Positions 35,614 through 44,155 of a stretch of DNA of 64,000 bases are shown here, one piece after another. The stretch spans positions 103,466 through 167,465 of the forward strand of contig JBEKEM010000005.1 in assembly GCA_050013835.1 (NCBI GenBank), written 5' to 3'. Within the stretch, counting starts at the first letter, position 1. The number at the start of each line of letters is the position of its first letter. Below the pieces are notes generated by a model. The model did no database searches. It worked only from the letters and a program-made list of their open reading frames with translations, and was not told the origin of the DNA. The DNA is from Bog-793 sp050013835. Lineage in GTDB: Bacteria; Actinomycetota; Acidimicrobiia; Acidimicrobiales; Bog-793. Both the position numbers and the translations under genes were made by a program.

Positions 35614-38421
35614 CTACAGCTGGACGTTCGCCCCGCCGTAGGCGAGCGACGCGGTCCAGGAGCTGTTGGCGCCGGCGAAGATGAGCGGTATGAGGAGGTG
35701 CAGGCCGCTGAAGGCCGTCGGTGGAGCGCTGGAATCCTCGCCGGCGAGCGTCACGGTGGTCGCGTGGCTGGCCGTCGGAGCCGTCGGGCTCCACGTGGTC
35801 GCCGTCGGGACGAGATCGGACTCGCCGAGCGACGGGCAGGCGCCGGCGCCAGTCGGGAATAGGCAGGTCGTGGTGCCGTTGTTGGCTGCTTGAACCGACA
35901 TTTCGACGCCGCCGGTTTCGGTCGGGGCGCTCGCCAAGGCGGCGAGCGGCCAGAAGGCGCTCGGGGTGTCGGTCCGCACCAGGGCCTCGAAGCTGGCCTC
36001 GCTGCCCGACCTGCCGGCGTAGAGATTCGAGACTTGAGAGGAGGAGAGCGCGGACGGGATCACCGCGACCTCGGCGAGCGAACCGGCGAGGAAACTGCTC
36101 GCGGGGACGGGCGACCAGTTGGTCTCGTTCGAGTAGCCGATGGTCCACCATCCCACGTAGTTCTGTCCCGACGTGGCGCTCGTGTTGGTCGCCACCGAGC
36201 TGCCGTCGACGTACAGGGTCAGTCCCGAGCTCGAGCTGAAGGAAGCCACGACGTAGTGCCAGGCGCCGTTGTTGTAGGTGGTAGTCGAGCAGGCGTCGTT
36301 GGTGGCGCCGTTGTACTCACCGGCGCAGATGTGACCCGAGTTGTCCATCCAGACCATGCGATCGTGGCTGCTCGCGCTCCCCTGCTGGAGGTTCTGGAAG
36401 CCGATGATGCCGCCCCCGCTTGCGTAGCCGTTGGCGACCTTGAACCATGCCGCCAGGGAAAGGTTCGGCCCGGGGTCGTTGAACGTCTCGGCGGTCTCGA
36501 GCATGCCGCTCCCGCCGGTGAGCGCCGCCGCGTCGCCGCCGCTGAGCGGACCGGGCGTGCCGAACGTCACGGTGCTGCCGACCGCGGTGGCGTCGTCGTT
36601 GTTGCCCGAGGCGTCGGGCGCGACCGCGAAGAACGGGTCGAGCTCGCTCTCGGTGGTGCCGCTGTCGGTCAGCGGCCAGTAGTAGGAGGGACCGTCGGCG
36701 AGCGCCTGGGTTTCGAAAGCGCCGACGCTCCCCGAGGAGAAGAGCGTCGACACCTGGCCCGCGCTGAGCGCCGCGGGGAAGTAGGCGAAGTGCGCCAGAT
36801 CGCCGGTCCAGTAGGCACTCGTCGGCGTGTCGGACCAGCCGCCGGTGAAGGACTCTCCGATGATCCAGTAGCCGGGGGTGTGGTTTCCGCCATAGGTGCC
36901 GCTCCCGTTCGTCGCTGCTGCGGCACCGTCGACGTAGAGCCTGAGGCCAAGGGAGCTGACCGTCATCACGGCAAAGTGCCACTTGCCGTCGTTGTAGGCA
37001 GCGCTGGAGGTGGCCTCGTTGGGTGCACCGGTGTAGCTGCCGGCGACGATCTTGCCACTGTTGTCCATCCACATGATCGGGTCGTAGTACGTGCCGCCGC
37101 CGGTCTGAGAGCTGTCGTCGGTCATGATCCCGCCGCCCGAGCTCCACCCCACAGGCGCCCTGAACCACACGGCGACCGAGAAGCTCGTCGCGAGCGTCCC
37201 GACGTTCGTCGTCGTCTCGACCCAGCTCGAGCTCGTGCCGTTGAAGTACATCGCGCCATCGGAGCCAAAAGGACCGCTGTCGGAGGCCGTGACCCCGCCC
37301 TGTGGCGTACCGAGGTTGTTGTTGCCGGAGATGTCAGGCAGGTGGCTCACGACCGGCAGATTGGTCGTGCTCGATGCCGATTGCAGCGGCCAGAACTCGC
37401 TCGGGCTGTCGGTCGTCACGCGGGTCTCGAAGGTTGCCTCCGTGCCCGACCCGCCGCCGTAGAGCGTCGAGACCTGTGAGGAGGACAGCGCCGACGGAAA
37501 TACCGCGACCTCGGCGAGTGAACCGGCGAGGAAGCTGCTCGTGGAAACGGGCGACCAGTAGGTCTCGTCGGTGTAGCCGATGGTCCAGTAGCCGACGAAG
37601 TTCTGTCCCGACGTGGCGCCCGTGTTGGTCGCCACCGAGCTGTTGTCGACGTACAGGGTGAGTCCCGAGCCAGAGCTGAAGGAAGCCACGACGTAGTGCC
37701 AGGCGCCGTTGTTGTAGCTCGAAGTCGAGCAACTGCTCTTTATCGAGCCGCTGCTGTTCTCACCGGCGCAGATGTGGCCCGAGTTGTCCATCCAGATCAT
37801 GCGGTCGTAGTTGGCCGGGGTGCCCTGCTGGCTGCTCTGGAAGCCGATGATCCCGCCCCCGCTTGCGTAGCCGTTGGCAACCTTGAACCATGCCGCCAGG
37901 GAAAGGTTCGGTCCGGGGTCGTTGATCGCCTGCTCGGTCTCGAGCATGCCCGCCGAACCGTCGAGGCTGACCGCGGCCGCGCTGAGTGGGCCGCTCGCGC
38001 CGAACGTCACACCGTGGATTGGAAACGCGTCGTCGCCGTTGCCGGACAAGTCGGCCGCGACCTCGGTGCCCGCAGTGCCACTCGTCAGCGTCGCCGTCGT
38101 GGGCGCCACCGTACCGACCGAGGCGAACGTCGTCGCGAGGCTCGTGGATGCGCTGCTCGAGAGCTCCGCGCTCGGCCAGACGCTCCCGTTGCAGCTGGCG
38201 CTGTCACTCGTGAACGGCGTGTTGGTGCCGCCGGTCGAGGTGCAGGTGCTGCCGCCGGCAGGGGTCGTTGTCAGGACCAGCGACGCGGCGGTGCTGTCCC
38301 CGTTGGCGGTGATCTTGGCGGTGAACGCCGCGAACGTCGGCGTTGCGACAACCGTGAGGACCGCTGCTGCGGCGATCACGAGCATGCGGCGCACGGCGCG
38401 CGCGCTCGGAAGGCGCCTCAC
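35614..38421 (-). CDS. Secreted LamG-repeat protein with TasA-like N-terminal module
   Basis: 935 aa from GTG 38421. A signal peptide (RRMLVIAAAAVLTVVATPTFA, cleavage near residue 31) is followed by a module AFTAKITANGDS...CTSTGGTNTPFTSDSASC that matches the N-terminus of the TasA-like protein upstream. Three LamG/concanavalin-like jelly-roll domains follow, at about residues 157-345, 380-570 and 638-825, with hallmarks such as LSLAAWFKVANGY, WHYVVASFSS, LTLYVDGSSVA and LAGSLAEVAVFPSALS. Domains 1 and 3 are near-duplicates. The C-terminal 100 residues are unassigned. GTGA overlap with the signal peptidase gene suggests the SipW-type peptidase processes it. Likely an extracellular or matrix adhesin (inference). 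Confidence 0.85.
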   Translation of the reverse strand: MRRLPSARAVRRMLVIAAAAVLTVVATPTFAAFTAKITANGDSTAASLVLTTTPAGGSTCTSTGGTNTPFTSDSASCNGSVWPSAELSSSASTSLATTFASVGTVAPTTATLTSGTAGTEVAADLSGNGDDAFPIHGVTFGASGPLSAAAVSLDGSAGMLETEQAINDPGPNLSLAAWFKVANGYASGGGIIGFQSSQQGTPANYDRMIWMDNSGHICAGENSSGSIKSSCSTSSYNNGAWHYVVASFSSGSGLTLYVDNSSVATNTGATSGQNFVGYWTIGYTDETYWSPVSTSSFLAGSLAEVAVFPSALSSSQVSTLYGGGSGTEATFETRVTTDSPSEFWPLQSASSTTNLPVVSHLPDISGNNNLGTPQGGVTASDSGPFGSDGAMYFNGTSSSWVETTTNVGTLATSFSVAVWFRAPVGWSSGGGIMTDDSSQTGGGTYYDPIMWMDNSGKIVAGSYTGAPNEATSSAAYNDGKWHFAVMTVSSLGLRLYVDGAAAATNGSGTYGGNHTPGYWIIGESFTGGWSDTPTSAYWTGDLAHFAYFPAALSAGQVSTLFSSGSVGAFETQALADGPSYYWPLTDSGTTESELDPFFAVAPDASGNNDDATAVGSTVTFGTPGPLSGGDAAALTGGSGMLETAETFNDPGPNLSLAAWFKVANGYASGGGIIGFQNLQQGSASSHDRMVWMDNSGHICAGEYNGATNDACSTTTYNNGAWHYVVASFSSSSGLTLYVDGSSVATNTSATSGQNYVGWWTIGYSNETNWSPVPASSFLAGSLAEVAVIPSALSSSQVSNLYAGRSGSEASFEALVRTDTPSAFWPLAALASAPTETGGVEMSVQAANNGTTTCLFPTGAGACPSLGESDLVPTATTWSPTAPTASHATTVTLAGEDSSAPPTAFSGLHLLIPLIFAGANSSWTASLAYGGANVQL
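35945..36510 (-). repeat. Direct repeat copy B (encodes LamG domain 3)
   Basis: Closely similar to 37385-37953 at an offset of 1440-1443 bp, with long identical runs (for example around 36238 and 37678). The protein copies differ mainly by conservative changes. It arose by internal gene duplication. Confidence 0.85.
37385..37953 (-). repeat. Direct repeat copy A (encodes LamG domain 1)
   Basis: Partner of 35945-36510. The LamG domain between the copies is much more diverged. Confidence 0.85.
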
Positions 38422-39587
38422 CGGAAGCTCCGGGCACGGTGGACCGCCGCGTGCTTGGCTCTCCTCGCCGGCCTCCTGCCCGGCTCGTGCGAGCCACGCT
38501 TCCGCATCAGGGGCGTCGCCGGAGCAAGCGTGCCGATCGTCGCCGAGCCCCGGGGGTGGGACGACGGCGCGTACGTTGTGGCAAGACGCGCACGATCTGG
38601 TGTCGGGTTGCTGGCGGGTTGCACCGGTGCTGCGGCGGGGGTGAGGCGGCGTCTGTCGCGCCTGGCTCTGCGCCGGCGTCCGCCGGTCATGGCGGCGAGC
38701 AGCGGTGCGAGCACGAAGGCGACCACGATTGCCCAGCCCCAGGGGGGGATGACGGCGTGTGCGCTGAGCGTGGGGGTGACGTGGGTCGAAAGTGGTGCGC
38801 GGATGATGCCCGCGTGCCCTGGGTCGATGACTGTGTGGGCAGATTCGAACGTGACGCGCAATGGCAGCACCCCGCGGTTGACGAGGCGTGCGACGAACAA
38901 CTTCGCCGTTAGGGGCGCGGCGTGGACTGTCGCGCGGTGTGTGAGATGCCCGGCGGCGGGTGTGACGAACCTGCTGGCAACGATCGTCACGCGCACGAGC
39001 GGTCGTAGCACGTACAAGGGCAGCGCGAGCGCGGCACCGACCGTCAGCGCGCGCAGGGCTGGACGTGAGGCATGCGGCGCCAGCACGCCGATGGTGATCC
39101 CCAATGCGAGCACGCCCAGTGCCCAGGGCAGGCCGAGCGCGAGCCAACCCGCGATCGGCACGATCAGCACCGGGACGCCGACGATCTGGCTCCGTGTGAG
39201 CTGCCAGCCGTCATCGGCAGTGTTCAGATCACCGCGTGTGCGGAACTTGCCGTCCGGCAGGATCGCGGCGATGCGGTGCATGTACGGCGTGCCGATCCCC
39301 GGCACGTCAAACGCAACGATCATCCCGCGGTGCAGCGGCGTGCTGCCGAGCGGGCGGGTCATCACGAGACTCCCGGCCTGTGCTGTCGTGCCCATCGACG
39401 GAGAACGCAGCACCAGCAGCCGGCCACCCGCCAAGACCCACGAGGCGGCAAGAACAGCCAGTCCGACGCACAACACCACCGGCAGCCAGCGCACCAGGCG
39501 CGCCACACGCCGAGCCTTGCGACTCGGCGCGTGGCGCTTCCTGATCGCGTGTCTAGGCTCGCCGACAGACACGGCTCGCCAGCTCAA
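38418..39587 (-). CDS. SipW-type (ER-type) signal peptidase I
   Basis: 389-aa membrane protein. After a transmembrane helix (residues about 33-54) the catalytic serine is Ser64 in RSPSMGTT. The second catalytic box is YMHRIAAI, where His104 replaces the Lys of ordinary bacterial signal peptidases; GDLNTADD follows. These are the features of the ER/SipW type, which in Bacillus processes TasA-like proteins. Further hydrophobic segments occur at about 135-190 and 295-315, and the C-terminus is basic. TTG 39587 lies 6 nt after the TasA-like gene; GTG 39572 is an alternative. Neighbours on both sides are its probable substrates. Confidence 0.88.
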   Translation of the reverse strand: MSWRAVSVGEPRHAIRKRHAPSRKARRVARLVRWLPVVLCVGLAVLAASWVLAGGRLLVLRSPSMGTTAQAGSLVMTRPLGSTPLHRGMIVAFDVPGIGTPYMHRIAAILPDGKFRTRGDLNTADDGWQLTRSQIVGVPVLIVPIAGWLALGLPWALGVLALGITIGVLAPHASRPALRALTVGAALALPLYVLRPLVRVTIVASRFVTPAAGHLTHRATVHAAPLTAKLFVARLVNRGVLPLRVTFESAHTVIDPGHAGIIRAPLSTHVTPTLSAHAVIPPWGWAIVVAFVLAPLLAAMTGGRRRRARRDRRRLTPAAAPVQPASNPTPDRARLATTYAPSSHPRGSATIGTLAPATPLMRKRGSHEPGRRPARRAKHAAVHRARSFR

Positions 39588-39593
39588 CGTGGG

Positions 39594-40298
39594 CTACTGG
39601 TTGAGCGTCCAGGTGAATCCCTGGGTAGCCGCAAGTCCCTGATCCGCGTTAGTTGCGGTGGAATCAAGCTTCGTGCTGATGGTGAGCGAGTCCGTCGCGG
39701 CCGCCGCCAAGCCAGAACCGATCGTCACCGCGCCGAAGGTGTTAAGCGACGCCAGGTTGTAGGTGTTCGACAGCGCCGGGCATGCGCTCGCCTGTACTGG
39801 GTAGTAGCAGACCGTCCCGGCACCGTTGCCAATCGTGATGTCGACCAGCCCGCAGAACTGGGCGGACGTCGCGTTGCCGTAGTAGCTGCCGGTTCCGGCC
39901 GCCGCGCACGGTCCTGGCGTGACCGTGAAGGTGGACGCCGGTGAGGTGCCGACGTTCTGGAACGTCAACGGCTGCGTCGCCGCAGACCCGCCGGGCAGTT
40001 GGCCGGTCGGCGCGCCGAACACGTCGATTGTCGAGCAACTCGAGCTGTTCGTCGTGAACGGAGTGTTCGTGCCGCCCGTCGAGAAGCAGTTCGTGGCGCC
40101 CTGCGTCTCCTTCAAGACGATCGAACCGGACGTGAACGCGCCATTCTGGGTGACGGTCGCGTTGAACGCGCCGAGCGCGCTCGCCATCGTGACGGCAACA
40201 ACACCCGCGGCGATCAGCGCAATGAGAGCCGTCAGGGATGACCGGCGCTTGGAGTGGGCACCGCCTGAGCCAACCTTGTGTTGCTTCTCTGTAGCCAC
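39594..40298 (-). CDS. TasA/CalY-like secreted fibre protein
   Basis: 234 aa from GTG 40298, which has AAGGAG 8 nt upstream. An N-terminal basic stretch and hydrophobic helix (LTALIALIAAGVVAVTMASALG) precede GAFNATVTQNGAFTSGSIVL, the pattern at the mature start of TasA/camelysin-type proteins. A NCFSTGGTNTPFTTNSSSC segment follows, and the C-terminus ends in GFTWTLNQ, also typical of this family. It is rich in Thr, Ser, Gly and Ala with few charges. It stands before a SipW-type peptidase, as tasA does relative to sipW in Bacillus (there the order is yqxM-sipW-tasA). A role as an extracellular filament or matrix protein is inferred. Confidence 0.82.
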   Translation of the reverse strand: MATEKQHKVGSGGAHSKRRSSLTALIALIAAGVVAVTMASALGAFNATVTQNGAFTSGSIVLKETQGATNCFSTGGTNTPFTTNSSSCSTIDVFGAPTGQLPGGSAATQPLTFQNVGTSPASTFTVTPGPCAAAGTGSYYGNATSAQFCGLVDITIGNGAGTVCYYPVQASACPALSNTYNLASLNTFGAVTIGSGLAAAATDSLTISTKLDSTATNADQGLAATQGFTWTLNQ

Positions 40299-40426
40299 CG
40301 TCAGTACTCCTTTGTGCGCTCTGGCATAGGTCACGTGAACGGTGAGGTTGTGTCGGGGCCTGAGGCCGCAACTTTAACACCGTCACTTAACTAACGACCG
40401 TTCTGGCCTCTTATTGAGCAGCCGTT

Positions 40427-40456
40427 TACTTAAGCCCCGCATTTGCCCATTGTCAA
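40427..40456 (-). promoter_or_regulatory. Promoter of the TasA-like/SipW/LamG operon
   Basis: On the minus strand TTGACA (40456-40451), 18-nt spacer, TAAGTA (40432-40427), in a locally AT-rich stretch. A leader of about 120 nt follows before GTG 40298. Motifs resembling TTAAC(TAAC) repeat near 40375-40395 and could bind a regulator. Confidence 0.6.
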
Positions 40457-40505
40457 CACCGGCTGAGGACTGAACCTCGGGCCCGCCGGCTGTGCCGGCG
40501 TGGCG

Positions 40506-41714
40506 TCACCGCAAGGAGCGGAAGACGAACCCGGTCCGGGGCTTCGGGTGGAAATACGTCGACTTCGGGGGCATCCGCCCACCTCGGCGCACGGCTTCGG
40601 CGAGCTGGTCAACGGTCACCGGCCGCACGAGCACGGCGGCCTCGGCGCGGCCCTGCCGTACCGCGTCGACGGCACGGGCGGCACCGTGCTGGTAGGCGGT
40701 GGCGTGGTGGGGGAGCCCGTCCAGCGCCTCGTCGACCCGGCGCGGGTCGGGCCCGGAACCGCCCGACGGGGGCCTGCCCCGTTGCCCGAGGAGCCAGGTG
40801 CCCCCGCCCGTCACGAGGGCCGGAGCCCCCCGTGACGCCATCGCCGCGGTGAGGGCCGCCACCTCCTCCGGTGCGGGCAGGAGCTCGAAGTGCCGGCGGA
40901 GGGCGTCGGCGAGGTCGAAGCCTGCGGGAAGGCCCGTGACGAGCCGGTGGATGGCGTGCAGGTTGAGCTCGTCGGGGGCGAGTTCGGCGACGAGCGCCAT
41001 CACGGAGTCGTATCCCGCCGGGGAGGTCCCGCCGCGGGCCAAGCACTCGTCCCGGTAGCGGGCCGCCGTCTCGTGGCGGTGGTGGCCGTCGGCGATGACG
41101 ACCGACGCCGGGGCGACGAGGTCCGAGATGGCACCGATGGCGTCGTCGTCGTCGACGCGCCATATCTCGTGCGTTGTGCCCTCGTCGTCGGTCGCGGCGA
41201 CGTACTCACGGGCCATTCCGGCGGCGGCGGCGCAGGCGGCCGTGAGGCCGTCGGCGAGCGAAAGCCCCCAGATCGGCGAGCAGTTGACCCGGCAGGCGCG
41301 CAGGAGGTCGAGCCGGTCCCGGCCAGGGGCCGACATCGTCTGCTCGTGCGGCACGACGGCCCCGCCGGCGGGCTCGAGGCCGAGGGCGCCGATCACCCCG
41401 TGGGTCGCGCGGAGCTTCCCCGCCGGGTCGGTGAAGCCCATCTTGTAGACGTAGAGGGCGGGGGACGGGTCGCGCACGAGGACCCCGTCGGCCAGCCATG
41501 ACTCGAAAAGGGCCGCCGCGACCTGGTAGCGGTCGAGGCCGCGGGCTGGGTCGGCGGCGGGGAGCTCGACGAGGATCGAGTTGTACGGGCTCCGGGTCGC
41601 GAGCCGCTCCCGCTCCTCGGCGTCGACGACGTCGTAGGGCGGGGCGATCAGGTCGTCGAGCGGTGCCACCGCCGGGCTGTAGCGCAAGCCGCGGAACGCC
41701 TCGAATCGGGGCAT
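40506..41714 (-). CDS. DUF1015 family protein
   Basis: 402 aa from ATG 41714. Family landmarks are LIAPPYDVVDAEER near the N-terminus, SPYNSILVELP, and the central VVIADGHHRHETAARYRDE; the C-terminus has PKSTYFHPKPRTGFVFRSL. DUF1015 proteins are widespread; an archaeal relative is a free-serine kinase, so a kinase-like function is possible but unproven here. It is transcribed away from the HAD phosphatase gene, with only 61 bp between the two starts. Confidence 0.9.
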   Translation of the reverse strand: MPRFEAFRGLRYSPAVAPLDDLIAPPYDVVDAEERERLATRSPYNSILVELPAADPARGLDRYQVAAALFESWLADGVLVRDPSPALYVYKMGFTDPAGKLRATHGVIGALGLEPAGGAVVPHEQTMSAPGRDRLDLLRACRVNCSPIWGLSLADGLTAACAAAAGMAREYVAATDDEGTTHEIWRVDDDDAIGAISDLVAPASVVIADGHHRHETAARYRDECLARGGTSPAGYDSVMALVAELAPDELNLHAIHRLVTGLPAGFDLADALRRHFELLPAPEEVAALTAAMASRGAPALVTGGGTWLLGQRGRPPSGGSGPDPRRVDEALDGLPHHATAYQHGAARAVDAVRQGRAEAAVLVRPVTVDQLAEAVRRGGRMPPKSTYFHPKPRTGFVFRSLR

Positions 41715-41775
41715 GCACCTGCGTAGCACACGGATCCGGGGAAGCGGTTCTCGGCGGGGCGTCCCCGATGGGAAG

Positions 41776-42591
41776 ATGGCGGTCGTGCCGGAGCCCCTCT
41801 CGATCCTCCTCGACCTCGACGGCGTCCTCTGGCGGGCCGACAAGCCGGTTGCCGGGGCCGCCGCGGCGCTGGCGCGCCTCGGAGGCGCCGGCCACCGCAT
41901 CGCCTACTTCACGAACAACTCCCACCCGACGGTCGCCGACAACGTGGCGAAGCTCGGCGAGATGGGCGTCGCGACGACCGCAGGGCTCGTCCTTTCCTCG
42001 GCTCAGGCGGCGGCGGCCCTCGGCTCGGCGGGCGAGCGGGCTCTCGTCGTCGGCGGCCCGGGGATCGTCGAGGCCCTCACCGCGCGCCGCCTCGACGCCG
42101 TTGTCTGTGACGGGCCGGGCGGGAGCGACGGGTTCGACCTCGTCGTCGTGGGGATCGACCCGGCCTTCGACTACCGCCGGCTGGCCCGCGCGATGGCCGC
42201 CATCCGCGCCGGGGCACGCCTCGTCGGCACGAACGCCGACGCGACCTACCCGACCCCGTCAGGCGAGCTGCCCGGGGGCGGCTCGATCCTCGCTGCCGTC
42301 GCGGTGGCGAGCCACGCCGACCCGGTCGTGGCCGGTAAGCCCGAGGAGCCGGCGGCGGAGCTCGTGCGGGTCCGGCTTGGAAGGGTCGACCTCGTGATCG
42401 GCGACCGGCTCTCGACCGACGGGGTCTTCGCCCGGCGCCTCGGCGCGGCCTTCGGGCTCGTGTTGTCGGGGGTGACGCCAGCCGGGCACGGCCACCTGGA
42501 CCCGGTGCCGGACCACGAGGCGGTCGACCTCGCCCACCTCGTCGACGACCTGCTCGAGAAGCGGTTCGATCTGCGGCCCGTTTCCAGGTGA
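41776..42591 (+). CDS. HAD superfamily sugar/phosphoglycolate-type phosphatase (NagD-like)
   Basis: 271 aa from ATG 41776. HAD class IIA features: motif I LLDLDGVLWRADKP with both Asp nucleophile and acid, motif II FTNNS, the cap domain region VVVGIDPAFDYRRL, motif III Lys in VVAGKPEEP, and motif IV VIGDRLSTD. Actinobacterial relatives in the recN-nadK cluster are thought to hydrolyse small sugar phosphates such as glycerol-3-phosphate or phosphoglycolate; substrate not resolved here. An in-frame ATG at 41713 exists but overlaps the divergent gene's start. Confidence 0.9.
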   Translation: MAVVPEPLSILLDLDGVLWRADKPVAGAAAALARLGGAGHRIAYFTNNSHPTVADNVAKLGEMGVATTAGLVLSSAQAAAALGSAGERALVVGGPGIVEALTARRLDAVVCDGPGGSDGFDLVVVGIDPAFDYRRLARAMAAIRAGARLVGTNADATYPTPSGELPGGGSILAAVAVASHADPVVAGKPEEPAAELVRVRLGRVDLVIGDRLSTDGVFARRLGAAFGLVLSGVTPAGHGHLDPVPDHEAVDLAHLVDDLLEKRFDLRPVSR

Positions 42592-42598
42592 TCGGCGG

Positions 42599-42604
42599 TA
42601 CGCT
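42599..42604 (+). promoter_or_regulatory. TAnnnT -10 box (leaderless)
   Basis: TACGCT ends 6 nt before ATG 42611. No Shine-Dalgarno or clear -35 is present. Confidence 0.5.
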
Positions 42605-42610
42605 GGGAAT

Positions 42611-43156
42611 ATGGAATCAGACACGGGCGGTAGGGAATCACTGAGGGACAGCGTCCGGCGCTGCGTCGATTCGACGGTCAACTTCTCCAAGATGACGCGG
42701 CCGGAACTCGAGAGGATGCTCGGCGATCTGCTGCACGGCGAGGGCAAGAACCGTGAGCGATTCGAGGAGCTCCTCGACGAGCTGCGGGCGCGTTCGAAAA
42801 AGGGTGTGGACCGCTTCAGCGAGCTTGTCCGGACCGAGGTCCGCCGGGAGTTCGACGCGTTCCCCTCGACGCGTCGCGACGAGATCAGCGAGTTCTTCGA
42901 GCGCCTGGTGGCGCTTTTCGGTGAGTACTTCGGCCCGAACCGGGCGCGCCGCGCCGGACCGAGAGCGGCGGGGCCAGCCCCGGCCAAGAAGTCCGCAAGA
43001 CCAGGACCCGCCGAGCAAGCGACCAAGACCGGCGCGGTGAAGAAGGCGGCCGCCAAGAAGGCCGCCGCCAAGAAGGCTCCGGCGAAGAAGACTGCGGCCA
43101 AGAGGGCCCCGGCGAAGAAGACTGAGGCCAAGAAGGCCCCCGCCAAGCGGGCCTGA
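42611..43156 (+). CDS. Small helical protein with histone-H1-like Lys/Ala tail
   Basis: 181 aa. Residues 1 to about 110 are charged and helical (ELERMLGDLLHGEGKNRERFEEL, EISEFFERLVALFGEYF), resembling phasin-like or coiled-coil proteins. Residues about 115-181 repeat KKA(A/P)AKK units, like the C-terminal tails of bacterial H1-like and actinobacterial HU proteins, which bind nucleic acids. It lies between the HAD phosphatase and NAD kinase, where many actinobacteria carry tlyA. I do not assign a function; DNA or polyester-granule binding are both possible. Confidence 0.8.
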   Translation: MESDTGGRESLRDSVRRCVDSTVNFSKMTRPELERMLGDLLHGEGKNRERFEELLDELRARSKKGVDRFSELVRTEVRREFDAFPSTRRDEISEFFERLVALFGEYFGPNRARRAGPRAAGPAPAKKSARPGPAEQATKTGAVKKAAAKKAAAKKAPAKKTAAKRAPAKKTEAKKAPAKRA

Positions 43157-43295
43157 GCGCCGGAGGTCTGCTGGGTCCACCGAGATCCGGGTCGCCGGGA
43201 CCCGGGGGTCATTGCCGGCTCGAGAAGGTGTTGCGCTACGGTGCGCGCAGACCGGCCCGTCGTCGCGTGACGCGATCCGCTGCGAGGATGACACC

Positions 43296-44147
43296 ATGGG
43301 AAAGGTTCCGTCGGCCCCCGCCCACCGGCGTGTGGCGCTCGTCGTCCATCCGACCCGAGCGGAGGCGAGACCGCTCGCTGCAAGGGCCCGGCAGTGGTGG
43401 GAGGAGCGCGGCTACGGAGTCGTCGACGTCGACGACTCCGCCGGGGAGGAAGTCGCGGCGGAACCGTTCGACTTCGCCGTCAGCCTCGGCGGTGACGGGT
43501 CGATGCTGCGGACCGTCCGGTTCACAGTCGGACGGGGCATCCCCGTCCTCGGCGTCAACCTCGGCAGCCTCGGCTACCTCGCCCAGGTCGAACCGGCGGG
43601 CATGGAGGCGGCGTTCGGCCGACTTGTCGCGGGCGATTTCGAGGTCGACGAGCGGATGGTCCTCGAGGCCTCCGTCAGCCGTCCCGACGGCGGCGTCGTC
43701 ACGGCGGTCGGACTGAACGAGGCGGCGGTCGTGAAGACAGCGCCCGGGCGGACCATCCGGCTCGACGTCGCCATCGCCGGCTACCCGTTCCTCAGCTACG
43801 TGGCCGACGGGATGGTCGTCGCGACCCCGACCGGCTCCACCGGCTACAACCTCTCGCTGCACGGCCCGATCGCCTCGCCGCAGCTGCGTCTGCTGGTCGT
43901 CTCGCCGATCTCGCCGCACATGCTGTTCGACCGCTCGCTCGTCCTCGGTCCCGCCGAGGTGGTGCGGATCGAGCTAAGGGGCGAGCCGCTCGCCGTGCTC
44001 GTCGTCGACGGCGTGACGGTCGCCCCCGTCGGTCCCGGCGACGTGGTCGAGGTCCAGGGCGCCGAGCGGGCGGCGCACGTCGTGCGGTTCGGGCCCGAGC
44101 GGTTCCATTCGATCCTGGCCGCGAAGTTCGGGCTCGGGGAGCGCTAG
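43296..44147 (+). CDS. nadK: NAD kinase
   Basis: Phosphorylates NAD to NADP. 283 aa from ATG 43296 (GAGGA upstream). The signature GGDGSMLRT with the catalytic Asp, GVNLGSLGYLA, LNEAAV and the second glycine-rich loop TPTGSTGYNLS are all present. It lies 8 nt upstream of recN, the usual actinobacterial pairing. Confidence 0.97.
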   Translation: MGKVPSAPAHRRVALVVHPTRAEARPLAARARQWWEERGYGVVDVDDSAGEEVAAEPFDFAVSLGGDGSMLRTVRFTVGRGIPVLGVNLGSLGYLAQVEPAGMEAAFGRLVAGDFEVDERMVLEASVSRPDGGVVTAVGLNEAAVVKTAPGRTIRLDVAIAGYPFLSYVADGMVVATPTGSTGYNLSLHGPIASPQLRLLVVSPISPHMLFDRSLVLGPAEVVRIELRGEPLAVLVVDGVTVAPVGPGDVVEVQGAERAAHVVRFGPERFHSILAAKFGLGER

Positions 44148-44155
44148 CCGCCGCC

